Counted from the stretch's first letter, positions 1 through 8,876 are shown. The stretch: DNA of 64,000 nt from CAWGET01 sp963821715 (GCA_963821715.1 CAWGET010000010.1:434001-498000), one strand, 5' to 3'. The notes: a model not told the origin generated them from the sequence alone. Translations and numbers: made by a program.

Positions 1-1
1 G

Positions 2-133
2 GTTACTTACAACGGCGATCTTCGGCTTGTGTTCACTAATGAAATGCCTTTGGGAATTCTTCATCTTACAAGAATGGATAAAGTTTTCAAAATATTCAAC
101 GATTTAGACGAAGCAGTAAGTAGTTATAATTAA
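2..133 (+). CDS. C-terminal end of a STAS-domain anti-sigma-factor antagonist (partial)
   Basis: The window opens inside this gene. The last 43 codons before TAA are visible, in the frame starting at base 2. The tail reads like the end of a STAS domain of the SpoIIAA/RsbV class: a strand containing GDLRLVF, then LGILHLTRMDKVFKIF and a final helix with DEAVSSYN. The LTRMDKVFxIF element is typical of the last helix of bacterial anti-sigma antagonists, which bind a kinase-type anti-sigma factor to release the sigma factor. The phosphorylatable Ser lies upstream of the window, so activity cannot be judged. Its stop overlaps by 4 bases the stop of the convergent U32 gene. The family call rests on a short tail and is moderately secure. 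Confidence 0.6.
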   Translation, partial: VTYNGDLRLVFTNEMPLGILHLTRMDKVFKIFNDLDEAVSSYN

Positions 134-1341
134 ACTTTTATTACTTTATAAACCTGATCTCCCGGGCGAACCAACTCGTCAACTTTAAAAGTTATCTCTT
201 CTCCTTTTTCTCCCGCCGAAACTTCGGCGTCGTCTTTTCTTATTGATGACAATTCGGTTTCCACTAGTCCGGTTGTATTTCCTATAAAATAAACTTTATC
301 TCCAACGTTCACTTTGTTCGATTGAATTTTAACATGCGCGACTTTGGCGTTCTGAAAATAATTTATCACTTTTCCTACGAATTGTTTTCTTGTGGTTGCT
401 TTGCTGCCGTATTGATCTGTAAATTCTTCAGCTCCGGGTTTATCAAAATAAAATCCGCTCGAAAATCCCCGGTTATAAACTTCTTCCAATTCTTTTCTTA
501 AATCTTCTTTCTTTTGAATGGTAAGTTTTCCTTCAAAATAAAGATCTATAGCTGTTCTGTAAGCGCCAACGACTTTTGCTATGTATTCGGGACTTCTTTT
601 CCGCCCTTCAATTTTGAAAGAATCGATACCGGCTTCTATCAGATTGTCTATAAAATCTATGGAACAAAGATCTTTCGGACTCATCACATAATCCTCTCCG
701 ATTATGAAAGATTTTCCTTCGTCCTTATCTACAATTTCGAATTCGCGTCTGCAAGGCTGAATACATTCTCCGCGATTAGCGCTTTTGCCAAATGCATCAT
801 GACTCATAAAACATCGTCCGCTTATCGCAACGCACATTGCGCCGTGAACAAAAGTTTCTATTTCAATATCTACTTCTTTTTTTATTTCTTTAATTTTTTC
901 AAGAGAACATTCCCGCGCCAGAACAATTCGTTTTGCTCCGAGTCGTTTATAAAATTTAGCAGCCGAAGAATTCGATATCGAAGCCTGCGTGCTTACGCAA
1001 TACGGAACTTCGTATTCAAGACATTTATTGATTACCGCAGTATCCCAGCAAATTATAAAATCGATTCCGGCTTTTTTAGCGGCGGGAATAATTCTATCGA
1101 GCTGCTCAAGTTCGTTTTCGAAAACAATTGTATTTAATGTAAGATGAGCGTCAACATTATTTTGATGACAGAATTCAACCATTTCCGTTAATTCTTCCAA
1201 TTTAAAATTGGCGGCTTTAGCGCGCATATTTAAATTTTCAATTCCGAAATAAACTGCGTCCGCGCCGAACTTAACCGCGGTTTTAAGCGCTTTCCAATTG
1301 CCCGCCGGAGCAAGCAATTCAGGTTTTTTTATAGTTTGCAT
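130..1341 (-). CDS. U32 family peptidase-like protein (TrhP/YegQ-like, tRNA U34 hydroxylation)
   Basis: A 403-residue protein with a TIM-barrel-like N-terminal half that starts PELLAPAGNW, the usual U32 opening. The U32 signature is present at about residues 162-177 (E-TFVHGAMC then GRC), and further conserved cysteines follow at 193 and 197 (GECIQPCRR). The C-terminal third has the small beta-domain of the family. U32 proteins were named collagenase-like peptidases, but members of this size such as E. coli TrhP are needed for prephenate-dependent tRNA uridine hydroxylation, and others (RlhA) hydroxylate 23S rRNA. The four cysteines suit an iron-sulfur or metal site. Which branch this one belongs to is inferred from length and the CIQPCRR motif. 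It is transcribed alone, convergent with the STAS gene. Confidence 0.85.
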   Translation of the reverse strand: MQTIKKPELLAPAGNWKALKTAVKFGADAVYFGIENLNMRAKAANFKLEELTEMVEFCHQNNVDAHLTLNTIVFENELEQLDRIIPAAKKAGIDFIICWDTAVINKCLEYEVPYCVSTQASISNSSAAKFYKRLGAKRIVLARECSLEKIKEIKKEVDIEIETFVHGAMCVAISGRCFMSHDAFGKSANRGECIQPCRREFEIVDKDEGKSFIIGEDYVMSPKDLCSIDFIDNLIEAGIDSFKIEGRKRSPEYIAKVVGAYRTAIDLYFEGKLTIQKKEDLRKELEEVYNRGFSSGFYFDKPGAEEFTDQYGSKATTRKQFVGKVINYFQNAKVAHVKIQSNKVNVGDKVYFIGNTTGLVETELSSIRKDDAEVSAGEKGEEITFKVDELVRPGDQVYKVIKV

Positions 1342-1358
1342 AATTAAATTTTATTTGT

Positions 1359-1382
1359 AAAACAGGTTTTCCAACCTGTTTT
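1359..1382. terminator. perfect 10-bp hairpin between divergent genes
   Basis: AAAACAGGTT, loop TTCC, AACCTGTTTT. The stem is perfect and the right arm runs into T-rich sequence. It lies upstream of both the U32 gene (minus strand) and the amidohydrolase (plus strand), so it is not at the end of a listed gene. It may be a transcript-trimming hairpin, an attenuator, or one of the short palindromic repeats scattered in this genome. Confidence 0.4.
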
Positions 1383-1504
1383 TGTTTTTCCTTAAAAAAT
1401 ACGGACTCGAGAAATTGTGTTACAAGTTTAAAAATAGGGAATATGATATTAAGATGAAAAGTATTTATATTGAACCAAAAGTTTTATTCCCAATTGAGAA
1501 AACC

Positions 1505-3196
1505 ATGAAAAAGATTAACAGAAGAAAGTTTCTTCAAAACTCATCTTTAGTTGGAACATCCGCATTTGTTTTAGGAATTTCGGGATTTCCGAAAATCACT
1601 CTGACCTCGCGAGAATTTGATCTTATTATCGCCAACGGTTATATAATTGACGGTTCGGGACAAAAAGAATTCAAAGGAGACCTGGGAATAAAAGACGGCA
1701 AAATAGTAAAAATCGGACAGCTCGCTTCAGAGAAATCGGCAAGAATAATTGACGCCCAGGGATTGAAAGTGTCGCCGGGGTTTATCGATATTCATTCCCA
1801 TACTGATGTTGGATTAATATTAAATCCAAAAGCCGAAAGTAAAATAAGACAGGGAGTTACCACCGAAGTAACCGGACAGGACGGATCGAGCTGGGGACCT
1901 TTAGGCGGGCCTGAATTTGAGAGAACAAGACAAAACTTCAAGGAGAGATATGGCGAAGAATTGAATTGGAGAACATTGGGAGAATTTTTAAATAATTTTT
2001 CCAAACGAGACTTTTCTTTAAATCTTGCATCGATGGTTGGTCTGGGATCAGTTCGGGAATATATTGTTGGTTTAGATGATCGTTCGGCAACTAAGTCCGA
2101 AATGGAGAAGATGAAGGATGAAGTTCGGAAAGCGATAGAAAATGGAGCGGTTGGAGTTTCAACAGGATTGGAATATACTCCCGGCAGTTTCGCCTCAACG
2201 GAAGAATTAATCGAACTCTGTAAAGCCGCGCCGAAACAGTGGAGAATTTACTCAACACATATGCGGAATGAGGACAACCAAGTTCTTGAAGCAGTGGATG
2301 AGGCGATAAGGATAGCCCGCGAATCGGGATCAAGTCTGCAGCTTTCCCATCTCAAAGTTTCAGGTAAATCAAATTGGGACAAAGCAGATCAGGTTCTTGA
2401 AAGAATGGATAGAGCAGCGGAAGAAGGGATTGATATTCATGCCGATCGTTATACATATGTTGCATATCATACCGGTCTTTCAAACCTGTTTCCTCTTTGG
2501 GCGCGAGACGGCGGAACGAAAGACTTTCTTTCCCGATTGGATGATAAATCTAAACTGGCTGAGATGAAAGAATATGCGGAAAAGAAAGTTTCGAATTTAG
2601 ACGGTGAATGGGACGGAGTTTTAATTTCCAGCGTTGGCAACTCTGAATTAAAGAAATATCAGGGAAAAACAGTTGAAGAAATTGCCGTCGAAGAAGAGGC
2701 AGATCCTTTTGAAGCCGCAGTAAAAATAATTAAAGAAAATGACAATCGCGTAATGATGATGGGATTCGGAATGGAAGAAAAATCAACTGAGAAAATAATT
2801 GCGCATCCTCGAGTTATGATCGCATCTGATTCAGGCGCTCATGCTCCTTATCCTCCAATGACGAAAAACATTGCTCATCCGAGGGCGTATGGTACATTCC
2901 CCAGAGCAATCGCCTATTATTCGAGGGAAAGAAAAGTAGTTCCTCTCGAAGAAATGATCAAAAAAATGACTTCGATGCCCGCAGATAAATTAGGATTTTC
3001 CGAAAAGGGCAGAATCGGCGAAGGAAAAGCTGCGGATATTGTAATATTTGATTATGAAAATATTAAAGACAAAGCTACATTTACCAATTCACATCAGTAT
3101 CCGGAGGGAATTCCCTACGTAATTATTGACGGAAAAATAGTAATTGAAAAGGGTAGTCATACGGGTGCAATGCCGGGAAAAGTAATAAGAAGTTAA
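1505..3196 (+). CDS. Tat-exported N-acyl-D-amino-acid deacylase family amidohydrolase
   Basis: The start was set at the ATG that begins MKKINRRKFLQ, giving 563 residues with a twin-arginine signal (RRKFLQ then a hydrophobic stretch). An upstream in-frame TTG would add 41 unlikely residues. The amidohydrolase core follows: the metal-binding HSH at residues 97-99 (DIHSHTD), QGVTT at 116-120, THMRNED, LSHLKVSG and the catalytic-Asp motif IASDSG, then a C-terminal GKAADIVIFD strand. D-aminoacylases release D-amino acids from N-acyl derivatives with zinc bound by Cys96, His220 and His250 in the Alcaligenes enzyme. Both histidines are recognisable here, but the GNCG loop that supplies the cysteine reads GQDG (124-127). 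Substrate is therefore uncertain. It sits alone, convergent with glnA. Confidence 0.82.
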   Translation: MKKINRRKFLQNSSLVGTSAFVLGISGFPKITLTSREFDLIIANGYIIDGSGQKEFKGDLGIKDGKIVKIGQLASEKSARIIDAQGLKVSPGFIDIHSHTDVGLILNPKAESKIRQGVTTEVTGQDGSSWGPLGGPEFERTRQNFKERYGEELNWRTLGEFLNNFSKRDFSLNLASMVGLGSVREYIVGLDDRSATKSEMEKMKDEVRKAIENGAVGVSTGLEYTPGSFASTEELIELCKAAPKQWRIYSTHMRNEDNQVLEAVDEAIRIARESGSSLQLSHLKVSGKSNWDKADQVLERMDRAAEEGIDIHADRYTYVAYHTGLSNLFPLWARDGGTKDFLSRLDDKSKLAEMKEYAEKKVSNLDGEWDGVLISSVGNSELKKYQGKTVEEIAVEEEADPFEAAVKIIKENDNRVMMMGFGMEEKSTEKIIAHPRVMIASDSGAHAPYPPMTKNIAHPRAYGTFPRAIAYYSRERKVVPLEEMIKKMTSMPADKLGFSEKGRIGEGKAADIVIFDYENIKDKATFTNSHQYPEGIPYVIIDGKIVIEKGSHTGAMPGKVIRS

Positions 3197-3250
3197 TCTA
3201 TGTTCCTAAAATAATCTGGTTTTTGAACTTGCTATCTTGATAGGAAAAGC

Positions 3251-3282
3251 CGCGAATGCTCTAACTTATTCACACATTCGCG
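3251..3282. terminator. inverted repeat between convergent genes
   Basis: CGCGAATG at 3251-3258 pairs with CATTCGCG at 3275-3282 around a 16-base loop. It lies in the 136-bp gap between the amidohydrolase stop and the glnA stop, where a bidirectional terminator is expected. There is no clean T-run after it, so the assignment is tentative. Confidence 0.35.
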
Positions 3283-3332
3283 ACTGAAAATTATTAATAA
3301 CTCTTTTTAATTAAAGTTTTCTTTAATAGTTA

Positions 3333-4760
3333 TTATACATCATAATATAAATTAAACTCGAACGGATGAGGCTGCAATGCCATCGGTTTAATTTCTTTAT
3401 CAAACTTATAATTGATCCATGTGTTTATCACATCCTCCGTAAATACATCTCCCTTCAACAAATATTCGTGATCGTCGGCTAAGGCGCGTAACGCTGCGCT
3501 TAAAGATTCCGGCGTTGAAGGAACGTTCTTCAATTCTTCCGGAGCCATATCGTAAATATTTTTATCCAACGGATCACCCGGATCAATTCGATTTGTGATT
3601 CCGTCCAAGCCTGCCATCAATATTGCGGCGAATGCTAAATACGGATTTGCCGAGGGATCCGGACATCTGAACTCAACTCGCTTCGCTTTTGGACTTGCTG
3701 AATATAAAGGGATTCTTACAGCGGCGCTTCTGTTTCTTTGTGAATAAGCAAGATTAACAGGCGCTTCAAATCCGGGCACCAAACGTTTGTAAGAATTAGT
3801 CGTTGGATTTGTGAACGCGAGCAGCGATGAGGCATGCTTTAGCAAACCACCAATAAAATAGAGAGCCATTTCGCTAAGTCCGGCATATCCGTTGCCCGCA
3901 AACAATGGATCGCCGTTTTTCCACAAACTAACGTGGACGTGCATTCCGCTTCCGTTATCGCCCATAATTGGTTTGGGCATGTAGGTAACGGTTTTATTAT
4001 TTAAACGTGCTGTGTTTTTTACAATATATTTAAAGTGAAGCAATTCATCGGCTGCTTGCAGTAAAGGCTGAAACCTTAAATCGATCTCGCACTGCCCGCC
4101 GCTCGCTACTTCGTGATGCTGTGCTTCCACTCTTATTCCTGCGTCGATTAAATTTGTTACCATCAGGTTTCGTAAATCCATTAAAGAATCCGTAGGCGGT
4201 ACCGGGAAATATCCTTCTTTATAGCGTGGTTTGTATCCGAGGTTCGGAGATTCTTCTCGTCCGGAATTCCAGCGTCCTTCGGATGAATCTAAATAATAAT
4301 AAGATTTATTCGGTCCCGTATCGAAGCGGACGTCGTCGAAAACAAAAAACTCCGCTTCAGGACCGAAATATGCAGTGTCGGCAATTCCGGATGAACTTAA
4401 ATAAGCCGCTGCTTTTTGAGCAATATTTCTGGGGCATCTGGAATATTTTTCCTTTGTGGCGGGTTCGTAAACATCGCAAACCAGACTTATGGTCGGCGCT
4501 TCAATAAATTTATCAACATACATAGTCCGCGGATCCGGGATTATTAGCATATCGCTTTCGTTAATCGGTTTCCATCCACGTATTGAGGATCCGTCAAAAC
4601 CCAAACCGTCTTCAAATTTATCTTCGTCCAGCTCTGAAGCCGGTATTGTTGAATGCTGCCACTGTCCGGGGAAATCCATAAATTTAAAATCAACAAATTT
4701 AATATCATTTTCCTTTATGAATTCGAGAACATCCTTGGCGGAAAAATTTTCGTTTTTCAT
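3333..4760 (-). CDS. glnA: type I glutamine synthetase
   Basis: A 475-residue glutamate-ammonia ligase, ATP-dependent, central to ammonium assimilation in the cytoplasm. Visible family marks are GFDGSSIRGW near the N-terminus, PEAEFFVFDD, EVASGGQCEID, GSGMHVHVSLWKNG (ATP/metal site), NRSAAVRIP and FRCPDPSANPYLAFAA. Length and order fit the dodecameric GSI class. A tyrosine lies in the NIYDMAPEE motif (about residue 403), matching the adenylylated Tyr of GSI-beta enzymes, so control by GlnE-type adenylylation is plausible although no glnE is in the window. The ATG is followed by KNENFSAKDVLEFIKE and is preceded by AGGAGC-type sequence. It lies 10 bases downstream of the Lrp-family gene on the same strand, which implies co-transcription. 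Confidence 0.97.
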   Translation of the reverse strand: MKNENFSAKDVLEFIKENDIKFVDFKFMDFPGQWQHSTIPASELDEDKFEDGLGFDGSSIRGWKPINESDMLIIPDPRTMYVDKFIEAPTISLVCDVYEPATKEKYSRCPRNIAQKAAAYLSSSGIADTAYFGPEAEFFVFDDVRFDTGPNKSYYYLDSSEGRWNSGREESPNLGYKPRYKEGYFPVPPTDSLMDLRNLMVTNLIDAGIRVEAQHHEVASGGQCEIDLRFQPLLQAADELLHFKYIVKNTARLNNKTVTYMPKPIMGDNGSGMHVHVSLWKNGDPLFAGNGYAGLSEMALYFIGGLLKHASSLLAFTNPTTNSYKRLVPGFEAPVNLAYSQRNRSAAVRIPLYSASPKAKRVEFRCPDPSANPYLAFAAILMAGLDGITNRIDPGDPLDKNIYDMAPEELKNVPSTPESLSAALRALADDHEYLLKGDVFTEDVINTWINYKFDKEIKPMALQPHPFEFNLYYDV

Positions 4761-4770
4761 TTTTGCTCCT

Positions 4771-5217
4771 TTATATGTTTAATTTAGTAGTTTCTTTTAT
4801 TGTGGATAATACAAAGCTTGTAATTGTTCTTTGAACTCCGGCCCAACCCTGAATCTTGCTCAGCAGTTTCTCTAACGCTTCGGAATCTTTTACAACTGCT
4901 TTAAGCATATGAGAGCCTTCGCCGAGCACCGAATGACATTCTAAAATTTCCGGAGTTTTGTTTACATGGTCGGCAAGCCGTTTATAATTTTTTGATGAAT
5001 CCATTACAACAAGAATAAATGTCATTATATCATAGTTGAAAACTTTTCTATTTACTTTAGTAAAGTAACCTTCAATTATTTTTTTTTCTTCTAACTTTTT
5101 AAGCCGTTCGCTTAATGAAGGCAAAGACAATCCTACAAGTTCTGCCAACTCATTTCGCTTTGTCCTCCCGTTTTCCTGAAGTCTGTTCAAAATTTTTATA
5201 TCAATTTCATCAACCAA
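4771..5217 (-). CDS. Lrp/AsnC family transcriptional regulator
   Basis: 148 residues. The N-terminal winged helix-turn-helix spans about residues 3-50 (DIKILNRLQENGRTKRNELAE, then SLPSLSERLKKLEEKKII). A RAM (AsnC_trans_reg) ligand-binding domain follows from about residue 65 to the end. Lrp/AsnC proteins bind amino acids and form octamers or hexadecamers on DNA. Placement 10 bases upstream of glnA in the same direction suggests a two-gene operon and a role in nitrogen or glutamine response, which is an inference from context. The start GTT-rich region carries a 12-bp palindrome 27 bases upstream that could be an autoregulatory site. Confidence 0.93.
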   Translation of the reverse strand: MVDEIDIKILNRLQENGRTKRNELAELVGLSLPSLSERLKKLEEKKIIEGYFTKVNRKVFNYDIMTFILVVMDSSKNYKRLADHVNKTPEILECHSVLGEGSHMLKAVVKDSEALEKLLSKIQGWAGVQRTITSFVLSTIKETTKLNI

Positions 5218-5244
5218 AACAAAACCTTAATTATTTAGGAAATA

Positions 5245-5256
5245 TCATAATTATGA
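5245..5256. promoter_or_regulatory. 12-bp perfect palindrome upstream of the Lrp-family gene, candidate operator
   Basis: TCATAATTATGA is a perfect palindrome lying 27 bases before the Lrp-family start codon. Lrp/AsnC regulators usually autoregulate from AT-rich palindromes in this position. Short AT palindromes also arise by chance, so this is only a candidate. Confidence 0.35.
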
Positions 5257-5440
5257 CTAAGAATATAAGGCGCAAATAATTTTAATGCAAATTTAATTTT
5301 AAAAATGTTTTCTGATGTGATAAGTAACACAGTAAATTTTTTCGGTTTGTTTTGTTCGTACTAATTTAGTTTGTTTGTGGACTGAATTTTTTTTTAATTT
5401 TATTATGATTATTTTCCGATTATAAATTTCTTAAGGTCGC

Positions 5441-6433
5441 GTGGTTGTGGATATAATATTGTTATCAGCAGGGATAGTTTTTTCCTTCTTTTTATTCATC
5501 TTTATCTTTATAATGTTGAAAAAAAAATCCTCATCCTACGAACGTTCGCCGGATAAATCGTCCCCGATTTTAGGAAATAAAACAGAAATAGATAAACTCC
5601 TCGCGGAGAACAAAAATCTATCGGCAAGGCTTGCCTTCCTCGAAGAAAAATGCCTCATCCTCGATATCAGAATAAGCGCTCTTTCGGGTGCCAACCTTGA
5701 GCTTGAAAAACAAAGAGATTATCTTCTGCGGCAGCAAAAAAAACTGGAAGAACTTCAGAATCAAAAAAATGATTTGATGACGATGGTAGTTCACGATATT
5801 AAAAATCCCGCTGCGGCTATTCAAAATTTTGTGCAGCTATTGGAATCGTACGATCTAAACGCAGTTGAGCAGCAGGAATTGATGAAGAGTTTGCTTTCGA
5901 CTTCGCATAAAATCCTAAAACTCGCCGAAGAGGTTACACAGCTAGTAAGTTTAGAAGAACAGTTATTAAAGTTAAATCTGCAGAAATATTCTATTAATAA
6001 AACTATCCAAACAGTTAAGCAGCGATTCGACTTTACTGCGAAGCAGAAAGAGCTTTTGCTGAGTTTGGATTTGGATGAAGAAATAGAGGAAATTGAAATT
6101 GACCCCGATAAAATTGATGAAGTGGTTGATAACTTAATAAGTAACGCTATTAAATTTGCGCCGAAAGAAACCGAAATAAAAATTGTTTCAGAAAAGAGAA
6201 ATGGTGCGGTTATTGTAAAAGTTATAGATAATGGTTACGGGCTTCCAAAGGCTGAGCTCGAACGCGCATTTGATAAGGGCGTTAAACTCAGCCGAAAACC
6301 AACCGGCGGAGAATCGAGCAGCGGATTCGGGCTTTGGATTGTGAAAAGAATTGTGGAAGAACACAACGGAAAAGTCTGGGCGGAAAGCAACGAAGGTTAC
6401 GGTTCAACTTTTGCTTTCGAACTGCCAGCTTGA
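5441..6433 (+). CDS. membrane-anchored sensor histidine kinase
   Basis: 330 residues starting at GTG. There is one N-terminal membrane segment (about 5-25), a coiled coil (about 50-112), a HisKA dimerisation helix with phospho-acceptor His118 in MVVHDIKNP, and a HATPase_c domain with N-box DNLISNAIKFAP, G1 DNGYGLP and G2 GFGLWIVKRIVEEHNG. There is almost no extracytoplasmic sensor loop and no PAS or HAMP domain is evident, so it probably senses through the membrane or the coiled coil, or takes input from a partner. No response regulator is adjacent. It converges on the Mut7-C gene with only 2 bases between stops. Confidence 0.9.
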   Translation: MVVDIILLSAGIVFSFFLFIFIFIMLKKKSSSYERSPDKSSPILGNKTEIDKLLAENKNLSARLAFLEEKCLILDIRISALSGANLELEKQRDYLLRQQKKLEELQNQKNDLMTMVVHDIKNPAAAIQNFVQLLESYDLNAVEQQELMKSLLSTSHKILKLAEEVTQLVSLEEQLLKLNLQKYSINKTIQTVKQRFDFTAKQKELLLSLDLDEEIEEIEIDPDKIDEVVDNLISNAIKFAPKETEIKIVSEKRNGAVIVKVIDNGYGLPKAELERAFDKGVKLSRKPTGGESSSGFGLWIVKRIVEEHNGKVWAESNEGYGSTFAFELPA

Positions 6434-6435
6434 AA

Positions 6436-7191
6436 TTAAATCTTTTCTTTAATTTTTTGAATTAATTTTTCCATCTCTTCGGTGTGGCTTCCTTTCCAGT
6501 AGACTTTATCGCAATTTCTGCAGATAAAAAACTCCTCGTAAAAATTCTTCACTTTATCAGGAATCCTTTCAATTATTTCATCCTTTTCTATTCTTTGAAG
6601 AATTTCATTACACTCAATACAGCGTGAAAATTCTTTAACTTCATTTTTTAGATGAAATCTTTCTGCAATCTCAAATAATTGTTTTTCGGGATCTGTGTTT
6701 CTTACAAAATATCCGTGAGTTACACTTTTGTTTTTTAAAATTCCTTTGTCGCGGGTTAAGATCGCTCTTCTCTGTTTGATAGAAATATTGATTATTTCTT
6801 CGTCGTCAAGATCATTTTTATAAAACGTATCGAGTCCGAGCATACGCATATATTTTGCAAGTTTGCCGAGATGAACATCCAGAATAAACTTTGGTTTACG
6901 CAATGGTTTTGGACGTAAATGCTGGATTTCTTCAATATCAAAAGATTCGAATTGCGGATAAACTGCAAAGCGGTCGCCGTCTTCAATTATGTAATCAAAA
7001 TTTACAGATTTGCCGTTTGCAAGAATCAAATCAATTTCTGTATGAGGAACGCTGTAAGATTCGATTACATCTTTGATAGAAGTTTTGTCGATATATTCAT
7101 GTCCAAATTCGATTTTTCTTTTTTCCTCGGGAAGGAGATCATTTAATTCTTCATAAAATCGAAGAGATATTTTTTTTATTTTAGGCAACAT
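6436..7191 (-). CDS. Mut7-C RNase domain protein with N-terminal ubiquitin-like domain
   Basis: 251 residues. Residues 1-85 resemble the ubiquitin-like Ub-Mut7C domain (LRFYEELNDLLP, then DYIIEDGDRFAVYPQFE). From about 95 the Mut7-C domain begins with KFILDVHLGKLAKYMRMLGLDT and TRDKGIL, a PIN-fold nuclease with conserved acidic residues. Two CxxC pairs near residues 189-192 and 224-227 (CIEC, CRNC) form the usual zinc ribbon. The family is predicted to be RNase; the cellular target is not known. The N-terminal 19 codons are repeated, diverged, at 16256-16330 on the far side of the efflux block, next to an enoyl-CoA hydratase gene. Confidence 0.88.
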   Translation of the reverse strand: MLPKIKKISLRFYEELNDLLPEEKRKIEFGHEYIDKTSIKDVIESYSVPHTEIDLILANGKSVNFDYIIEDGDRFAVYPQFESFDIEEIQHLRPKPLRKPKFILDVHLGKLAKYMRMLGLDTFYKNDLDDEEIINISIKQRRAILTRDKGILKNKSVTHGYFVRNTDPEKQLFEIAERFHLKNEVKEFSRCIECNEILQRIEKDEIIERIPDKVKNFYEEFFICRNCDKVYWKGSHTEEMEKLIQKIKEKI

Positions 7192-7418
7192 ATATTTTAT
7201 CTAAATAAGAATCGCACTTATAAAGTAAGGTAATTTATTGTTAATTCTATAATCAAAAGGTTCTTTTTTTTAATATAATTACATTCCAATAATTTTTGGG
7301 ATTTATTATAAAGGAAGAATAAATTGGGAAAATATTTTTTTGATTATAGAGGCTTATGAAATGAAATATACATTCAAAAGCCTCCAAATTTTATTAATAA
7401 ATTTTCTATAGATTTAAC

Positions 7419-7889
7419 TTAGTCTTCGTCTTCTTCATCATAGCTTTCGTCTTCAGCTTCTTTTTGTTTTTTTACTGGGTTGCCCGCAGTATCAAATAAC
7501 AAATCTGTTCTTGATTCACCTTTGGAAATTTCCGCTTCGTAAAAAACATTTCCGTCTTCATCCACAATTTTAGCTGCTTCGGTTATATCATAACCCTTGT
7601 AATTATCTTTTACGTATGAGATAACATTACCGGACAAATCACCTATTGTTACTGCTGTTTCTGTCTCTTCGATATCTCCTTCTTCATCAAGAACAACCGA
7701 TGTTTTTACACCGTTTAATGTAAACTCTGCTTCGAATTCTTCGCTGTTTTCTTTGCTCCATTTTACATTCATCACATTCGGATATTTTTGCGTGAATGCT
7801 TCTTTTACTTCTTTAGGAACATTTACATCCTGAGCCGATAAGGTAACTGTAAAAGCCGCAACCAATATTAAGACCAATAACTTCTTCAT
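7419..7889 (-). CDS. PepSY-like secreted protein
   Basis: 156 residues with a cleavable signal peptide ending near SAQ (residue 20). Two PepSY_like repeats follow, each of the form xxVKEAFTQKYPNVxxVKW and ISYVKDNYKGYDITEAAKI. The C-terminus is strongly acidic (many Glu/Asp in the last 16 residues). Such periplasmic proteins are common beside two-component and efflux genes in Bacteroidota, and their molecular role is not settled. The gene lies in the accessory block with the RND operon, and its upstream region carries the same 11-bp-period repeat as the response-regulator gene, which suggests it is a target of that system. Confidence 0.85.
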   Translation of the reverse strand: MKKLLVLILVAAFTVTLSAQDVNVPKEVKEAFTQKYPNVMNVKWSKENSEEFEAEFTLNGVKTSVVLDEEGDIEETETAVTIGDLSGNVISYVKDNYKGYDITEAAKIVDEDGNVFYEAEISKGESRTDLLFDTAGNPVKKQKEAEDESYDEEDED

Positions 7890-7947
7890 AACACTTTCTC
7901 CTTTTTAAGTTGATGGTAATTTGTATGGTTAATATAACAGGAGAAAC

Positions 7948-7963
7948 TGAAGCAAATTTGAAG
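7948..7963 (-). promoter_or_regulatory. direct repeat with 11-bp period upstream of the PepSY gene (candidate response-regulator box A)
   Basis: On the minus strand CTTCA-N6-CTTCA (plus strand TGAAG at 7948 and 7959), about 58 bases before the start codon. OmpR/PhoB-class regulators bind direct repeats spaced 11 bp apart. Related copies precede the TonB-receptor relic and the response-regulator gene. The similarity between copies A and B continues outward through AGAACGCAGATGACGC and AAAATTTATTTT. Confidence 0.45.
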
Positions 7964-8025
7964 AGTTCCTGTTTAATAGAACGCAGATGACGCAGATAGA
8001 ACTGATAACCGCCGATTAATAAAAT

Positions 8026-8876
8026 TTATTTTCTGAGTCCTTCTGTTGGATAGGGACTTTCTTCTTTTTCGAAATCATTAAATTTCCAAGTTATGCCCAG
8101 ATAAAATACCGGATATTTTCGTTTTATAGAATATTCTTGATTTAATTCGTTGGAACTGACTTGACGATTAACCTCGTAAGTATGAAATGCATCAGAAATT
8201 GCAAAAGTAAATGCCAGCTTTTTATTAATAAATTGCTGTTTGAATGCGAAATTAAAATAATAAAATGAGTTTCTTTTCCCCTGGGGAGTTATTGTCGGGA
8301 AATAATAAAATGCATTTAACTGAAACGCAGTATTTTCAAATATATTGAAAAGGTAATATTGCCGCTGTTCCTTAATGTTACATTTCCGTCAATGTCTACT
8401 GTAACAGAAGGTATGTTCTGTAGTAATTCACTCGCCGAACCGGATTGTGATATAATATCTTTATCGACATTATATATTTTCTTTTCCAGTGTGTTTGTTA
8501 TAATTTCTTTTTTACCTTCAACTATAACTGATTCCATCAAAATATCCTTCGGCTCAAGATAAATAGTACCTAAGTCTACATCATTTACAACCGAAATATT
8601 TTGTATAACATGTGATTTAAATCCTATGAATGAAATGACAATTTTATACTTGTCCGGTGTAACATTCTCAAATTCAAATACTCCATTAAGATCAGTTACT
8701 GTTCCTTCAACAGCATCAGTCGTATCAGTTGTTTTGTATAAACTTATATTAGCGCCTGTTAACGGTTCATTAGTCTCTTTCTCTAAGACTGTTGCTTTTA
8801 TGGCGGAGGCATATAAAACTTGCGAGAAAATTAAAATATATAGTAAAATCAGCAGTAAACATTTTTGCATAAGCAA
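8026..8876 (-). pseudogene. TonB-dependent outer-membrane receptor with large internal deletion
   Basis: Codons 1-175 from the start at 8876 encode a signal peptide, a CarboxypepD_reg-like beta-sandwich (KATVLEKETNEPLTGANISLYK, GVFEFENV) and the start of the plug domain (ASELLQNIPSVTVDIDGNVTL, then RNSGNIT). The reading then passes abruptly, near 8345-8360, into DNA that in another frame encodes the last ~105 residues of the barrel: QLNAFYYFPTITPQG, then strands ending FYLGITWKFNDFEKEE and a TAA at 8026. Full-length relatives of the OMP_b-brl_3 type are about 750-800 residues, so roughly 500 residues are missing. The open N-terminal frame stops 11 codons after the junction. It cannot make a barrel. 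It lies downstream of the RND operon in the same orientation. Confidence 0.85.

Noticed and set aside
514..1137. 207-codon plus-strand open frame opposite the U32 gene
   Set aside because: It is rich in Phe, Tyr, Asn and Ser and mirrors the codon structure of the U32 gene, the usual shadow of a real gene on the other strand.
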